A stretch of DNA of 38,539 bases from Candidatus Buchananbacteria bacterium (GTDB lineage Bacteria; Patescibacteriota; Patescibacteriia; 2-01-FULL-39-33). A program made the translations under genes and the position numbers. The notes beneath the pieces were generated by a model. That model was not told the origin of the DNA, did not search any database, and saw only the letters and a list, made by a program, of their open reading frames with translations. Location of the stretch: NCBI GenBank assembly GCA_903863425.1, contig CAIPBY010000012.1:1-38539 (forward strand), written 5' to 3'. How positions within the stretch are numbered: the first letter of the stretch is position 1; every line of letters begins with the position of its first letter. Below, one piece after another: positions 27,563-37,490 of the stretch.

Positions 27563-28246
27563 ATGAAATTACCAGTCTACAATTTAGCGGGAGAAAAGAC
27601 CAAGGAAATAGAATTAAGTTCTAGAATATTTGGCGTGAAAGTAAAACCCGAAGTTGTTCATCAGGTGGTGATAGCCCAACAAGCAAATTCCAGACAGGTT
27701 CTGGCTCATACCAAAGATAAGAGCGAAGTTCGTGGTGGCGGTAAGAAGCCATGGAAGCAAAAAGGTACTGGACGCGCTAGACACGGATCATCCAGGTCTC
27801 CAATTTGGAAAGGTGGAGGCGTTACTTTCGGTCCTACCAAAGACAGAAATTACACTTTGGGAGTCAATACCAAGCAAAAGCAATTGGCTATGGCCATGTG
27901 TTTATCTGATAAAGTAGCAAATAATTTATTTGTAGTATTCGAAAAATTGGAATTACCCAAGGGCAAGACCAAGGAATTGACTTCATGGGTTAAAGAGATT
28001 AAGTCCAAAGTTGTTGAATTAGGAAAAACCAAGAAAATATTATTTGTTTTGGATAATAATGATGAGAAATTTATTAGATCAGCATATAACTTAGATAATG
28101 CCAATACTATTACTGCTGATTCTCTTAATTGTGTTGAATTACTTAAATATGATGCAGTTTTGGCATCATCTGAGGCCGTGGATATGATAGAAAAGCATTA
28201 CAAAAAGGTATCGCAGAAAACAGTAAATAAAGAAGAAACTAAATAA
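27563..28246 (+). CDS. rplD: 50S ribosomal protein L4
   Basis: RGGGKKPWKQKGTGRARHGSSRSPIWKGGGVTFGP. Confidence 0.96.
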   Translation: MKLPVYNLAGEKTKEIELSSRIFGVKVKPEVVHQVVIAQQANSRQVLAHTKDKSEVRGGGKKPWKQKGTGRARHGSSRSPIWKGGGVTFGPTKDRNYTLGVNTKQKQLAMAMCLSDKVANNLFVVFEKLELPKGKTKELTSWVKEIKSKVVELGKTKKILFVLDNNDEKFIRSAYNLDNANTITADSLNCVELLKYDAVLASSEAVDMIEKHYKKVSQKTVNKEETK

Positions 28247-28250
28247 AGAT

Positions 28251-28724
28251 ATGGGAATTTTCGATAAATTCAAAAATAAGAAAGATGATGATTCAACTGA
28301 TGACAAGAAGTCAGCAGTAGTTTCAAAGCCCGTCAAAGAAGAAACTAAGGCCAAAATTGAGCCTAAGATTAAGTCTGAGAATAAAGTAGAAGATGTTGTG
28401 GCTCATGAGACTGAGACTGTTTCCAAGACTGGCGCCAAAGAAAATCTATTCGGAGTTTTGGTCAGACCTATAGTTACAGAAAAATCTTCCATGCTAGGAG
28501 CGCTTAATCAATATGCTTTCTTGGTCTCCGCTGATGCTAATAAAATTCAGGTAGCTCGAGCCGTAAAGGAAAAGTATGGCGTTACTCCAAGCAGAGTGAA
28601 TATTTTGAATAAAAGCGGAAGAAAGGTGAGATATGGCAAGACTTATGGCCGAACCAGCGACACCAGAAAGGCTATCGTGTTTTTGCCAGAAGGAAAATCA
28701 ATAACTATTTACGAAGGAATATAA
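28251..28724 (+). CDS. rplW: 50S ribosomal protein L23 with charged N-terminal extension
   Basis: VLVRPIVTEKSSMLGALNQYAFLVSADANKIQVARAVKEKYGV after ~65 charged residues. Confidence 0.93.
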   Translation: MGIFDKFKNKKDDDSTDDKKSAVVSKPVKEETKAKIEPKIKSENKVEDVVAHETETVSKTGAKENLFGVLVRPIVTEKSSMLGALNQYAFLVSADANKIQVARAVKEKYGVTPSRVNILNKSGRKVRYGKTYGRTSDTRKAIVFLPEGKSITIYEGI

Positions 28725-28731
28725 TTAATAT

Positions 28732-29577
28732 ATGGCAATAAGAATTTATAAACCAACATCTCCAGCCAGGCGCCAAACATCAGTTTTGGTAACTGATACT
28801 GGTGCCAATAAGCCACTCAAGAAATTGATTCTTAGCGGTAAGAATTTTGCTGGCAGAAATAATCAAGGCAAGATTACGGTTAGGCATCAAGGTGGCGGTT
28901 ATAACAAGAAAATCAGAATTATTGATTTCAAAAGAGATAAGTTTGATATTCCTGCTGTTGTGGCTTCACTTGAATATGATCCAGGTAGAAATGCCAAGAT
29001 TGCCTTGCTTCATTATGCTGATGGCGAAAAAAGATATATAATAGCTTCAGACGGTTTGAAAGTTGGCGAGAAGTTACTTAGTTCTTCAAAACTGATTGAG
29101 ATTAAAGAAGGCAATCATATGCCTTTGGAAGTTATTCCTCCGGGAATGTTCGTCCACAGCGTAGAGCTTTGTCCAGGTAAAGGCGCTCAGATTGCTCGAG
29201 GCGCAGGAAGCAATGTTTATTTGATGGGTATTGATAATGGCAAAGCACAACTCAAGATGCCTTCAGGAGAAGTGAGATTAGTTTCTGAAAAATGTTTAGC
29301 TACTATTGGCACAGTTAGCAATTCAGAATTCAAGAATATTCGTTGGGGTAAGGCAGGAAGAATGCGACATAGAGGAATCAGGCCAACTGTCCGAGGAAAA
29401 GTTATGAATCCAGTTGATCATCCTCATGGTGGTGGTGAAGGCCATAATCCAATTGGTATGAAGCATCCGAAGACTCCTTGGGGCAAACCAGCTCTCGGAG
29501 TGAAGACCAGAAAACCGAATAAGAAATCACAGAAATTGATTTTGAAAAGAAGACCATCCAGGAAGAAAAGCAAATAA
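28732..29577 (+). CDS. rplB: 50S ribosomal protein L2
   Basis: [50 protein letters not shown]. Confidence 0.98.
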   Translation: MAIRIYKPTSPARRQTSVLVTDTGANKPLKKLILSGKNFAGRNNQGKITVRHQGGGYNKKIRIIDFKRDKFDIPAVVASLEYDPGRNAKIALLHYADGEKRYIIASDGLKVGEKLLSSSKLIEIKEGNHMPLEVIPPGMFVHSVELCPGKGAQIARGAGSNVYLMGIDNGKAQLKMPSGEVRLVSEKCLATIGTVSNSEFKNIRWGKAGRMRHRGIRPTVRGKVMNPVDHPHGGGEGHNPIGMKHPKTPWGKPALGVKTRKPNKKSQKLILKRRPSRKKSK

Positions 29578-29602
29578 ATAAAAAGAGACTAAATTATAAT
29601 AT

Positions 29603-29890
29603 ATGCCAAGAAGTTTAAAGAAAGGCCCATACGTAGATCAAAGATTGATGGCCAAATTAGCTAAGTTGAAAATCGGCGAAAAAACCGTTATTAAGACTTG
29701 GGCTAGAAATTCCACAATTACTCCAGAAATGGTAGGGTTTACTTTTGGTGTGCATAATGGCAAAGAGCATATAGCAGTGTTGGTCTCAGAAAACATGGTT
29801 GGACACAAGCTAGGCGAATTTTCTCCAACCAAGAAGTTTATTAGACATGGAGGAAAGATTCAAAAGGCGATAGAGCAATCTAAGAAGTAA
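29603..29890 (+). CDS. rpsS: 30S ribosomal protein S19
   Basis: [34 protein letters not shown]. Confidence 0.97.
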   Translation: MPRSLKKGPYVDQRLMAKLAKLKIGEKTVIKTWARNSTITPEMVGFTFGVHNGKEHIAVLVSENMVGHKLGEFSPTKKFIRHGGKIQKAIEQSKK

Positions 29891-29897
29891 TAAATTT

Positions 29898-30437
29898 ATG
29901 GAAACCAAAGCTAAAGCAAAATTTCTCAAGATTTCACCCAGAAAAGTCAGACTCGTTGCAGATCTGATCAGGGGTTTGAATGTGGAAGAAGCCATGGTTC
30001 AATTGCAATTCACTAGAAAAGCATCTTGCGATCCATTGAAGAAGCTTCTTAAATCCGCTATAGCCAATGCTGAAGAAAATGATGATTTGAAAAGAAGTAA
30101 TTTATTTATTTCCGAAATCAGGGTTGATGAGGCTCCTACCACCTATCGTTGGATGCCAAGAGCTATGGGTAGAGCTACTCCAATTAGAAAGAGGGCATCT
30201 CATGTCAGTTTGATTCTTGATGAAAGGATTCCTACAACGGAGAAGAAGGCCAAAGAGAAAAAAGATAGTAAAGATGATATAGTTAAGATAGAAGATTTTG
30301 ATCAATTGAAAGCCGTAGAGAAGGAAAAGAGTAAAGATGAGAAGATTACTGACGGCAAAGGAAAAGGCGGATCAACTGCCAAACCGCAAAAAGGTTTTGC
30401 TAATAAACTATTTAATAGAAGATCAGGCGAAAGATAA
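29898..30437 (+). CDS. rplV: 50S ribosomal protein L22 with charged C-terminal extension
   Basis: AKFLKISPRKVRLVADLIRG, RWMPRAMGRATPIRKRASHVSLIL. Confidence 0.96.
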   Translation: METKAKAKFLKISPRKVRLVADLIRGLNVEEAMVQLQFTRKASCDPLKKLLKSAIANAEENDDLKRSNLFISEIRVDEAPTTYRWMPRAMGRATPIRKRASHVSLILDERIPTTEKKAKEKKDSKDDIVKIEDFDQLKAVEKEKSKDEKITDGKGKGGSTAKPQKGFANKLFNRRSGER

Positions 30438-30442
30438 AATAT

Positions 30443-31162
30443 ATGGGACAAAAAGTTCATCCAAAAAGTTTCAGACTGAAAATAAATAAGACTTGGGATT
30501 CCAAGTGGTATGCCGACAAAAAGGATTTTGCAGATCTTCTTCGGCAGGATGTTTTGGTTCGAAAATTTATTATGAAGAAGTTGAAGAATGCCATGGTAGC
30601 CAGAGTGGATATCGAGCGCACATCCAATGCTTTAAACATAAATATTTTTTCAGCTAAGCCGGGTGTTATTATCGGACGTGGAGGATCTGGAGCTGAAGAT
30701 TTGAAGAAAGAAATCCACAATTCATATCTTAAGGATGCTTTCAGCAGGAAAAGAGGACTCAAGAGTATTAACGTCAATATTTTGGAAGTTGAAAGGCCAG
30801 GATTAGAAGCCTCTTTGATTGGCCAAGTTATCGCCGCTGATTTAGAAAGACGTATTCCATTTAGAAGATCAATCAAGCAAGCCATTGGCAGAGTAGAAAA
30901 AGCCGGAGCTAAGGGTGTTAAGGTTATCGTTTCAGGAAGACTTGATGGAGCTGAAATTGCTAGACGCGAAACTTTATTTTCTGGCAAGATTCCTCTTCAT
31001 ACTTTGCGAGCAGACATTGATTATTCCAGAATTGCAGCTCAGACTATTTACGGAAAAGTAGGAGTAAAGGTTTGGGTGTACAAGGGAGAAGTTTTCGGAG
31101 AGCAGAAAGATAAGGAAGAAGGCAAAAATAAAGAAAATAGAGAAAGAAAATCAAATAATTAA
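30443..31162 (+). CDS. rpsC: 30S ribosomal protein S3
   Basis: [48 protein letters not shown]. Confidence 0.97.
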   Translation: MGQKVHPKSFRLKINKTWDSKWYADKKDFADLLRQDVLVRKFIMKKLKNAMVARVDIERTSNALNINIFSAKPGVIIGRGGSGAEDLKKEIHNSYLKDAFSRKRGLKSINVNILEVERPGLEASLIGQVIAADLERRIPFRRSIKQAIGRVEKAGAKGVKVIVSGRLDGAEIARRETLFSGKIPLHTLRADIDYSRIAAQTIYGKVGVKVWVYKGEVFGEQKDKEEGKNKENRERKSNN

Positions 31163-31167
31163 ATATT

Positions 31168-31575
31168 ATGTTGGCACCAAAGAAGTTAAAAAGAAGAAAA
31201 CAACATCGTCCAGATGTTCGAGGCGTGGCTACCGCTTGCAACACCGTTGCTTTTGGTAAATTCGCCTTGAAAGCAATTACTGGAGGTTGGATTGATGCCA
31301 AGCAAATCGAAGCATCGAGGCGGGTAATGACTAGATTCGTGAAGCGTGGCGGAAAGATTTGGATCAGAATATTCCCACATAGACCTATTACCAATAAGGG
31401 TAGTCAATCCACTATGGGTGGAGGAAAAGGTGTGCCGGAATATTATGTAGCTATTGTGAAGCCAGGAACAGTCATATTTGAAATGGACGGAGTGACAGAG
31501 GCTCAAGCCACCGAAGCCATGACTTTGGCTGGACATAAATTACCAGTAAAAACTAGAGTTGTAATCAAAGATTAA
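31168..31575 (+). CDS. rplP: 50S ribosomal protein L16
   Basis: [47 protein letters not shown]. Confidence 0.97.
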   Translation: MLAPKKLKRRKQHRPDVRGVATACNTVAFGKFALKAITGGWIDAKQIEASRRVMTRFVKRGGKIWIRIFPHRPITNKGSQSTMGGGKGVPEYYVAIVKPGTVIFEMDGVTEAQATEAMTLAGHKLPVKTRVVIKD

Positions 31576-31579
31576 TTAT

Positions 31580-31765
31580 ATGGAAATTAAAGAATTAAGA
31601 TTAAAACCGATTGGAGAGTTGGATTCTATATTGCATGACTTACGCAAGAAAAGAGAGGATTTAGAATTCAAATCCAAGCAGAATCAATTGAAAAAGGTTC
31701 GAGATCTTCGGGTTGTAAAGAAAGATATTGCTCAAGTTTTAACTGTTTTAAAAGAAAAAAAATAA
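31580..31765 (+). CDS. rpmC: 50S ribosomal protein L29
   Basis: MEIKELRLKPIGELDSILHDLRKKREDLEFKSKQNQLKKVRDLRVVKKDIAQVLTVL. Confidence 0.93.
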   Translation: MEIKELRLKPIGELDSILHDLRKKREDLEFKSKQNQLKKVRDLRVVKKDIAQVLTVLKEKK

Positions 31766-31769
31766 AAAT

Positions 31770-32018
31770 ATGAGTGAAGAAAAAAAAGTAACTAGCAGGA
31801 AGTTTAAGGGTGAGGTTGTTTCTAATAAAATGACTAAGACTATTGTGGTTAAAGTTGAGTCCTTTAAATTGCATCCTAAATATAAGAAGAGATACAAGGT
31901 AAGTAGCAAATATAAGGTTCATGACGAATTAGGAATATGCAAAGTCGGGGATAAAATTGAATTTATGGAATGCCGACCAATGAGCAAAGATAAGCGATGG
32001 ACAGTAATAAATAAATAG
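31770..32018 (+). CDS. rpsQ: 30S ribosomal protein S17
   Basis: FKGEVVSNKMTKTIVVKVESFKLHPKYKKRYKVSSKYKVHDE. Confidence 0.95.
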   Translation: MSEEKKVTSRKFKGEVVSNKMTKTIVVKVESFKLHPKYKKRYKVSSKYKVHDELGICKVGDKIEFMECRPMSKDKRWTVINK

Positions 32019-32122
32019 TTCATAAAGTTATAAAGTTCATAAAGTTAAAAGAAATGCAAAAACATCAAAACAATTATTAATTGACTTTATAAACTTTACT
32101 AACTTTATAAACTTTCAACTAA
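32017..32122. repeat. family A inverted repeat
   Basis: AGTTCATAAAGTTATAAAGTTCATAAAGTTAAAAG ... GACTTTATAAACTTTACTAACTTTATAAACTTTCAACT. Confidence 0.8.
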
Positions 32123-32127
32123 AATAT

Positions 32128-32499
32128 ATGGTACAAATGCAATCAATATTAAAGTCTGCCGATAATACTGGAGCCAAAAAGCTCTATGTGATTAAGGCGC
32201 TTGGAGGATATCAAAGAAGATACGCTAGACTTGGCGATATTGTAACTGCTTCAGTCAAGGAAGCTACACCTCATAGCATGGTCAAAAAAGGCGATGTGGT
32301 TCAGGCAGTACTCGTTCGTACTAGAAAAGAAGTGAGACGCCCAGATGGTTCATATATCAGGTTCGATGATAATGCGGCAGTAATTATTGATATGAAGAAT
32401 AAAGAAATGAAAGGAACTAGAATTTTTGGACCAGTGGCTAGAGAGCTTAGAAATTTAGGATTCCAAAAGATTATTTCTTTGGCTCCAGAAGTATTGTAA
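32128..32499 (+). CDS. rplN: 50S ribosomal protein L14
   Basis: [40 protein letters not shown]. Confidence 0.97.
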   Translation: MVQMQSILKSADNTGAKKLYVIKALGGYQRRYARLGDIVTASVKEATPHSMVKKGDVVQAVLVRTRKEVRRPDGSYIRFDDNAAVIIDMKNKEMKGTRIFGPVARELRNLGFQKIISLAPEVL

Positions 32500-32526
32500 A
32501 TATATAAATTATTAAATATCAAAGAT

Positions 32527-32838
32527 ATGAAGATAAAAGTCGGTGATAAAATAAAGATTTTGTCAGGCAAAGACAAAGGCAAATCCGGAAAGGTATTGCA
32601 GGTTTTTGTAGCTGAAGAAAGAGTAGTGGTTGAAGGTTTGAATTTAATGATCAAGAATCAAAAAGGCAAAAAACAAGGAGAAAAAGGACAGAGAATTCAA
32701 TTTCCTTGCCCAATTAATATTTCCAATTTAGCTCTTATCTGCCCAAGATGCGGAGCGGCTGCTAGAGTCGGATACAAAATGCTTGAAGACGGCTCCAAGA
32801 AGAGCAGAATGTGCAAGAAATGCCAAGAAGCAATATAA
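32527..32838 (+). CDS. rplX: 50S ribosomal protein L24 with C-terminal CxxC pairs
   Basis: KIKVGDKIKILSGKDKGKSGKVLQVF, CPRCGAAARVGYK...CKKC. Confidence 0.95.
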   Translation: MKIKVGDKIKILSGKDKGKSGKVLQVFVAEERVVVEGLNLMIKNQKGKKQGEKGQRIQFPCPINISNLALICPRCGAAARVGYKMLEDGSKKSRMCKKCQEAI

Positions 32839-32848
32839 GACAAAAAAT

Positions 32849-33394
32849 ATGAAATCAATATTATATAAAAAATATCAAGAAGAAGTGAAGCCGGCTTTGA
32901 AGGAAAAATTTGGCATTAAAAACCAAATGGCTATTCCTAAAATTATCAAGGTTAGTATTAATAGTGGCATAAATGCTAGAAATACTGATAGTCATTTTGT
33001 GGAATTGGTAGATAATACTTTAACTAGAATTACCGGACAGAAGCCAATTAAGACCAAAGCCAAGAAAGCTATTTCTGCTTTCAAAGTTAGAGAGAATATG
33101 GTAGTGGGAGTTACGGTCACTTTGCGAGGCCAGAAAATGTATGATTTTCTTGATAAATTAATTAATATTTCTATTCCTAGAATTAGGGATTTTAGAGGAT
33201 TATCAGAGAAGAATGTTGATAAACAGGGCAATTTAAATTTGGGCTTCAAGGAACATAATGTTTTTCCGGAAATAAGAAGCGACGAAGTCGAAAGAATTCA
33301 TGGACTCCAGATTTCTATTTCTACTACGGCCGAGAAATATGACCGAGGATTAGAGTTGTTTAAACTCCTAGGATTCCCTTTTCAAAAGAAATAA
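32849..33394 (+). CDS. rplE: 50S ribosomal protein L5
   Basis: In-frame ATG at 32849; GIKNQMAIPKIIKVSINSGI, RDFRGLSEKNVDKQGNLNLGFKEHNVFPEI. Confidence 0.96.
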   Translation: MKSILYKKYQEEVKPALKEKFGIKNQMAIPKIIKVSINSGINARNTDSHFVELVDNTLTRITGQKPIKTKAKKAISAFKVRENMVVGVTVTLRGQKMYDFLDKLINISIPRIRDFRGLSEKNVDKQGNLNLGFKEHNVFPEIRSDEVERIHGLQISISTTAEKYDRGLELFKLLGFPFQKK

Positions 33395-33406
33395 GATTTA
33401 TAATAT

Positions 33407-33592
33407 ATGGCAACAGAAGCACAGATCGCAAAATCCAAAAAGACACCTAAGTTTTCTTCTCGTAAAGTGAATAGATGTTGGAAATGCGGTAGAAGACATG
33501 GTTATCTTAGAGATTTCAAGTTGTGTAGAATTTGTTTCAGGGAGTTAGCCAATAACGGCCAAATTCCTGGAGTTACAAAATCTTCATGGTAA
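33407..33592 (+). CDS. rpsZ: 30S ribosomal protein S14, zinc-binding (type Z)
   Basis: [40 protein letters not shown]. Confidence 0.96.
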   Translation: MATEAQIAKSKKTPKFSSRKVNRCWKCGRRHGYLRDFKLCRICFRELANNGQIPGVTKSSW

Positions 33593-33617
33593 TTAATATT
33601 TAATTATTTATTTTAAT

Positions 33618-34016
33618 ATGACAGATCCAATTGCAGACATGCTTACTCGAATCAGAAATGCTTCCAGAGTCAAGAAGGCGGAGGTTTTTATTCCATTTTC
33701 CAAAATAAAATTGGCTATTATTAAAATTATGAAATCTCATGGTCTTATTGAAGGATATAGCGAGATTAAGCCAGGAGAAGACAATAAATTCGGCGGTATA
33801 ATGATAAATCTTAAATATGAAGATGGCAAACCAGCCATATCCAGCCTGAAGAGAATTTCTAAGCCAGGAAGAAGGGTTTATGTAGCCAAAGATGAAATGC
33901 CTAATGTTTTGAATAATTTCGGATTGGCCATAGTTTCCACTTCACAAGGATTATTCACCAACAAAGAGGCCAAAAAGATGGGTCTTGGCGGAGAAGTGAT
34001 TTGCGAAATATACTAA
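33618..34016 (+). CDS. rpsH: 30S ribosomal protein S8
   Basis: MTDPIADMLTRIRNASRVKK, GLAIVSTSQGLFTNKEAKKMGLGGEVICEIY. Confidence 0.97.
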   Translation: MTDPIADMLTRIRNASRVKKAEVFIPFSKIKLAIIKIMKSHGLIEGYSEIKPGEDNKFGGIMINLKYEDGKPAISSLKRISKPGRRVYVAKDEMPNVLNNFGLAIVSTSQGLFTNKEAKKMGLGGEVICEIY

Positions 34017-34018
34017 TT

Positions 34019-34114
34019 AAGTTAAAAGTTATAAAGTTTATCAAGTTCATAAAGATAATGCAAATACTAATTAAAAATTTAACTTTCTAACTTTATAAAC
34101 TTTACGAACTAAAC
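34019..34114. repeat. family A inverted repeat
   Basis: AAGTTAAAAGTTATAAAGTTTATCAAGTTCATAAAG ... AACTTTCTAACTTTATAAACTTTACGAACT. Confidence 0.8.
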
Positions 34115-34117
34115 TAT

Positions 34118-34663
34118 ATGAGCAGAATAGGAAAACAATTAATAAGCATTCCCAGCGAAGTTGATTTCAAGATTGACGATGGCTTTGTAGTTATCAAAGG
34201 ACCAAAAGGAGAACTCAAGCAATTTATCCATCCCCAGGTGATAGTTGAATCCAAAGATGGAGTTATTACTGTCAAAGTGCAGGATGAAAATGACAAAAGT
34301 CAAAGAGCTCTTTGGGGTTTGTACGGTAGTTTGGTTAAGAATATGGTAACTGGAGTAACTGTTGGTTTCGTAGAAAAATTAGAAATCAATGGAGTCGGCA
34401 TGAAAGCCGCAGTAGCTGGTAATAAGTTGATTTTAAATGTTGGTTTTTCTCATCCAGTAGAATATAATATACCTGTTGGGATGCAAATAACCGTAGAAGG
34501 CAATATCATTTCCATTGGTGGTATAGACAAACAGGTTGTCGGTGAAATTGCTGCTCAAATCAGAAAGATTAAGAAAGTTGAGCCATACAAAGGCAAAGGC
34601 ATTAAGTATGTCGGCGAGCAAGTTCGTCGCAAGGCTGGTAAAGCTGCCGCAAAAGCTAAATAG
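34118..34663 (+). CDS. rplF: 50S ribosomal protein L6
   Basis: MSRIGKQLISIPSEVDF, KVEPYKGKGIKYVGEQVRRKAGKAA. Confidence 0.97.
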   Translation: MSRIGKQLISIPSEVDFKIDDGFVVIKGPKGELKQFIHPQVIVESKDGVITVKVQDENDKSQRALWGLYGSLVKNMVTGVTVGFVEKLEINGVGMKAAVAGNKLILNVGFSHPVEYNIPVGMQITVEGNIISIGGIDKQVVGEIAAQIRKIKKVEPYKGKGIKYVGEQVRRKAGKAAAKAK

Positions 34664-34672
34664 TAAAAATAT

Positions 34673-35026
34673 ATGAATAAAGTAAGATCAAAAATACAAA
34701 CAAAAGTTAGAAGGCAGGCCAGAACCAGAGCCAAAATTTCTGGCACGGCAACTCGTCCTAGGATTTCTGTTGCCCGCAGTTTGAGCCATATTTATGTTCA
34801 GATGATTGATGATGCTAGTGGAAAGACTATTTTATCTGTCAAAGACGGTGAAGTGTCTGCTGGTAAGAATAAGGTTGAAACAGCTTCTGCCGTGGGCAAG
34901 CTTTTGGGAGAAAAGGCAATGGAGAAGAAAATTACAGAAGCCGTTTTTGATAAGGGCATGAATAAGTATCATGGCCGGGTTAAGGCAGTCGCTGATGGCG
35001 CCAGAGAAGCAGGATTAAAAATATAA
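34673..35026 (+). CDS. rplR: 50S ribosomal protein L18
   Basis: RPRISVARSLSHIYVQMIDDASGKTILS, YHGRVKAVADGAREAGLKI. Confidence 0.95.
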   Translation: MNKVRSKIQTKVRRQARTRAKISGTATRPRISVARSLSHIYVQMIDDASGKTILSVKDGEVSAGKNKVETASAVGKLLGEKAMEKKITEAVFDKGMNKYHGRVKAVADGAREAGLKI

Positions 35027-35030
35027 AAAT

Positions 35031-35555
35031 ATGAATACAAAAGACAGCAGAAGAAAAAATCCTAGACTAAAAAAGGAAGAACCTGAATACCAACAGCAAA
35101 TTGTTGATATTGCTAGAGTTACTCGTGTTATGGCTGGTGGCAAAAGAATGAGCTTTCGAGCTTGCGTAGTTATCGGCGACAAAAAGGGAAAAGTGGGAAT
35201 GGGACTAGCCAAAGCCAAAGATGTTCCCATGGCCGTGCAAAAAGGCGTAAGACAAGCTGAGAAAAATCTTATCAAAGTAAATACTGTAAATGGTACTATA
35301 CCTCATGAAGTTTATGTCAAACTTGGCGCAGCCAAAGTGCTTTTGAAACCAGCTCCTCTTGGTACTGGTATTATTTCTGGAGGCGCAGCGAGATTGGTTC
35401 TTGAATTGGCTGGAATTGAAAATATTGTTTCCAAGATTTTGGGTACCAATAATAAAGTCAATAATGTTAGAGCGACTCTTAGGGCTTTGGAGATGCTTAA
35501 GAAGAAAAAAAAGAAGAATGAGAATATAGAAGATAAAGAGAAGGAAATAAAATAA
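35031..35555 (+). CDS. rpsE: 30S ribosomal protein S5
   Basis: DIARVTRVMAGGKRMSFRACVVIGDKKGKVGMGLAKAKDVP, GTGIISGGAARLVLELAGI. Confidence 0.97.
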   Translation: MNTKDSRRKNPRLKKEEPEYQQQIVDIARVTRVMAGGKRMSFRACVVIGDKKGKVGMGLAKAKDVPMAVQKGVRQAEKNLIKVNTVNGTIPHEVYVKLGAAKVLLKPAPLGTGIISGGAARLVLELAGIENIVSKILGTNNKVNNVRATLRALEMLKKKKKKNENIEDKEKEIK

Positions 35556-35655
35556 GTTCATAAAGTTATAAAGTTCATAAAGTTATAAAGTAAATACAAA
35601 AAATAATTAAGAATTAAACTTTATAACTTTCAACTTTATAAACTTAATAACTAAA
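35554..35655. repeat. family A inverted repeat between rpsE and rplO
   Basis: AAGTTCATAAAGTTATAAAGTTCATAAAGTTATAAAGT ... ACTTTATAACTTTCAACTTTATAAACTTAATAACT. Confidence 0.85.
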
Positions 35656-35659
35656 TTAT

Positions 35660-36109
35660 ATGTCATTAAACTTATCAAATTTAAAGCCAGCCAAAGGCTC
35701 GACCAAAAAGAAAAAGAGAATTGGTCGTGGAGGCAAAAGAGGCGCTTACTCTGGCAAGGGTATGAAAGGCCAAAAGGCTAGAAGCGGTGTTTCCGGTTTG
35801 AAGGCCTTGGGTTTCAGACAAACACTACTGCGAACTCCAAAGAGCAGAGGATTTCGAAGTATCAAGCCAAAGATGCCAGTCGTTGATATTGTCAGATTAG
35901 AGAAGAAAGTAGAAGATGGCGCTACTATCGACCTGAAAAAAATGAAAAGACTCAGTCTGGTTGAATCCAATATTAAATCAGTCAAAGTTATTGGTAAAGG
36001 AGAATTAACCAAGAAGTTAACTGTTATCGCCGACGGATATTCTGCAGGAGCCAAAGAATCAATTGAAAAAGCTGGCGGAAAGGCAGAGATTAAAGTAAAA
36101 AGTTCATAA
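35660..36109 (+). CDS. rplO: 50S ribosomal protein L15
   Basis: KKRIGRGGKRGAYSGKGMKGQKARSG, FRSIKPKMPVVDI. Confidence 0.95.
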   Translation: MSLNLSNLKPAKGSTKKKKRIGRGGKRGAYSGKGMKGQKARSGVSGLKALGFRQTLLRTPKSRGFRSIKPKMPVVDIVRLEKKVEDGATIDLKKMKRLSLVESNIKSVKVIGKGELTKKLTVIADGYSAGAKESIEKAGGKAEIKVKSS

Positions 36110-36186
36110 AGTTTATAAAGTTCATAAAGTTGGGGAAGAAATCCATAACTTTATAACTTTCAACTTTATAACTTTATAAACTAAAG
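36101..36186. repeat. family A inverted repeat overlapping the rplO stop codon
   Basis: AAGTTCATAAAGTTTATAAAGTTCATAAAGTT ... AACTTTATAACTTTCAACTTTATAACTTTATAAACT; AGT TCA TAA are the last rplO codons. Confidence 0.8.
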
Positions 36187-36191
36187 TTTAT

Positions 36192-37466
36192 ATGTTAAAA
36201 AAGTTAGCACAGATTTGGAAGATAAAGGATTTGCGCAGAAGTTTGCTTTTTGTTGGTGCTATGCTTATTTTATTTCGCATAACTGCTCAAATTCCTATTC
36301 CAGGAGTTGATGTGATTGCTTTGAAGAAATTATTCGCGGGCAATCAGCTTTTAGGATTGATGGACGTGTTCTCTGGAGGCGGTATGTCTTCTTTCTCGGT
36401 TACTATGTTGGGCGTCGCTCCCTATATTACCTCTTCAATTATTTTCCAGCTTTTGGCTATGGTTGTTCCTAAGTTGGAAGAATTATCCAAAGAAGGTGAG
36501 TATGGTAGGAACAAGATTAATCAATGGACTCGTTGGTTAAGTGTGCCTTTGGCCATACTTCAATCATTCGGTATGATTACCATACTTCGAAATTCATCCG
36601 CTCATGTCATAGGTAATTTTTCTCCAGCACAGTTAGTTGTAGCAGTTTTGACCATTACAGCCGGTACGGTTTTCTTAATGTGGATTGGAGAACTTATCAC
36701 TGAGAAGCAAATCGGCAATGGTATTTCTTTGATAATTTTTGCCGGTATTATCTCTCGTTTGCCTAGCGCTATTAGCAAGAATGCCGCTACCATGGATACC
36801 AGCACCATAATCAATATGGTTATTTTTGCTATTATTGCTCTTATTACCATTATTGGTGTGGTTATTGTGACAGAAGGACAGAGAAATATACCAGTTTCTT
36901 ATGCCAGGAGAGTACGTGGCAATAAGATGTTTGGCGGAACCAATACTCATTTGCCTATTCGTGTCAACCAAGCTGGTGTAATTCCTATTATTTTTGCTAT
37001 TTCTATTATTTTGTTTCCGCCCATGATAGCAGGATTTTTCGTCAATGCCAAGACGGTTATGATTGTAAATGTGGCTCAGTGGGTTATAATGCTGTTTCAA
37101 AATCAGCTTTTCTACGGAATATTGTATTTCGTAATGGTAGTGGCCTTCACTTATTTCTATACTGCAGTTATCTTTCATCCAGATCAGATATCAGAGAATT
37201 TGCAGAAACAAGGAGGGTTTATTCCTGGAATCAGACCTGGTAAAAGTACGACCGAGTTTTTGCAAAAGATTGTGACCAGAATTGTTTTCTCTGGAGCCTT
37301 GTTCTTGGGTATTATCGCGGTCTTGCCACTCATTACAGCTCAGATTACCGGAACCAAGGCCTTGGTTGTCGGCGGTACTAGCTTGCTCATCGTGGTATCT
37401 GTAGTCATTGAAACTGTAAATCAGATCAATGCTCAACTCTCTATGAGGGATTATGAGGAAATATAA
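36192..37466 (+). CDS. secY: preprotein translocase subunit SecY
   Basis: FRITAQIPIPGVD, GVAPYITSSIIFQLL, GNGISLIIFAGIISRLP, multiple TM helices. Confidence 0.97.
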   Translation: MLKKLAQIWKIKDLRRSLLFVGAMLILFRITAQIPIPGVDVIALKKLFAGNQLLGLMDVFSGGGMSSFSVTMLGVAPYITSSIIFQLLAMVVPKLEELSKEGEYGRNKINQWTRWLSVPLAILQSFGMITILRNSSAHVIGNFSPAQLVVAVLTITAGTVFLMWIGELITEKQIGNGISLIIFAGIISRLPSAISKNAATMDTSTIINMVIFAIIALITIIGVVIVTEGQRNIPVSYARRVRGNKMFGGTNTHLPIRVNQAGVIPIIFAISIILFPPMIAGFFVNAKTVMIVNVAQWVIMLFQNQLFYGILYFVMVVAFTYFYTAVIFHPDQISENLQKQGGFIPGIRPGKSTTEFLQKIVTRIVFSGALFLGIIAVLPLITAQITGTKALVVGGTSLLIVVSVVIETVNQINAQLSMRDYEEI

Positions 37467-37490
37467 TTAAAAGCCCGTAAGGGCTTTTAA
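37467..37490 (+). terminator. terminator-like hairpin after secY
   Basis: TTAAAAGCCC-GTAA-GGGCTTTTAA followed by AATTTTC. Confidence 0.7.
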
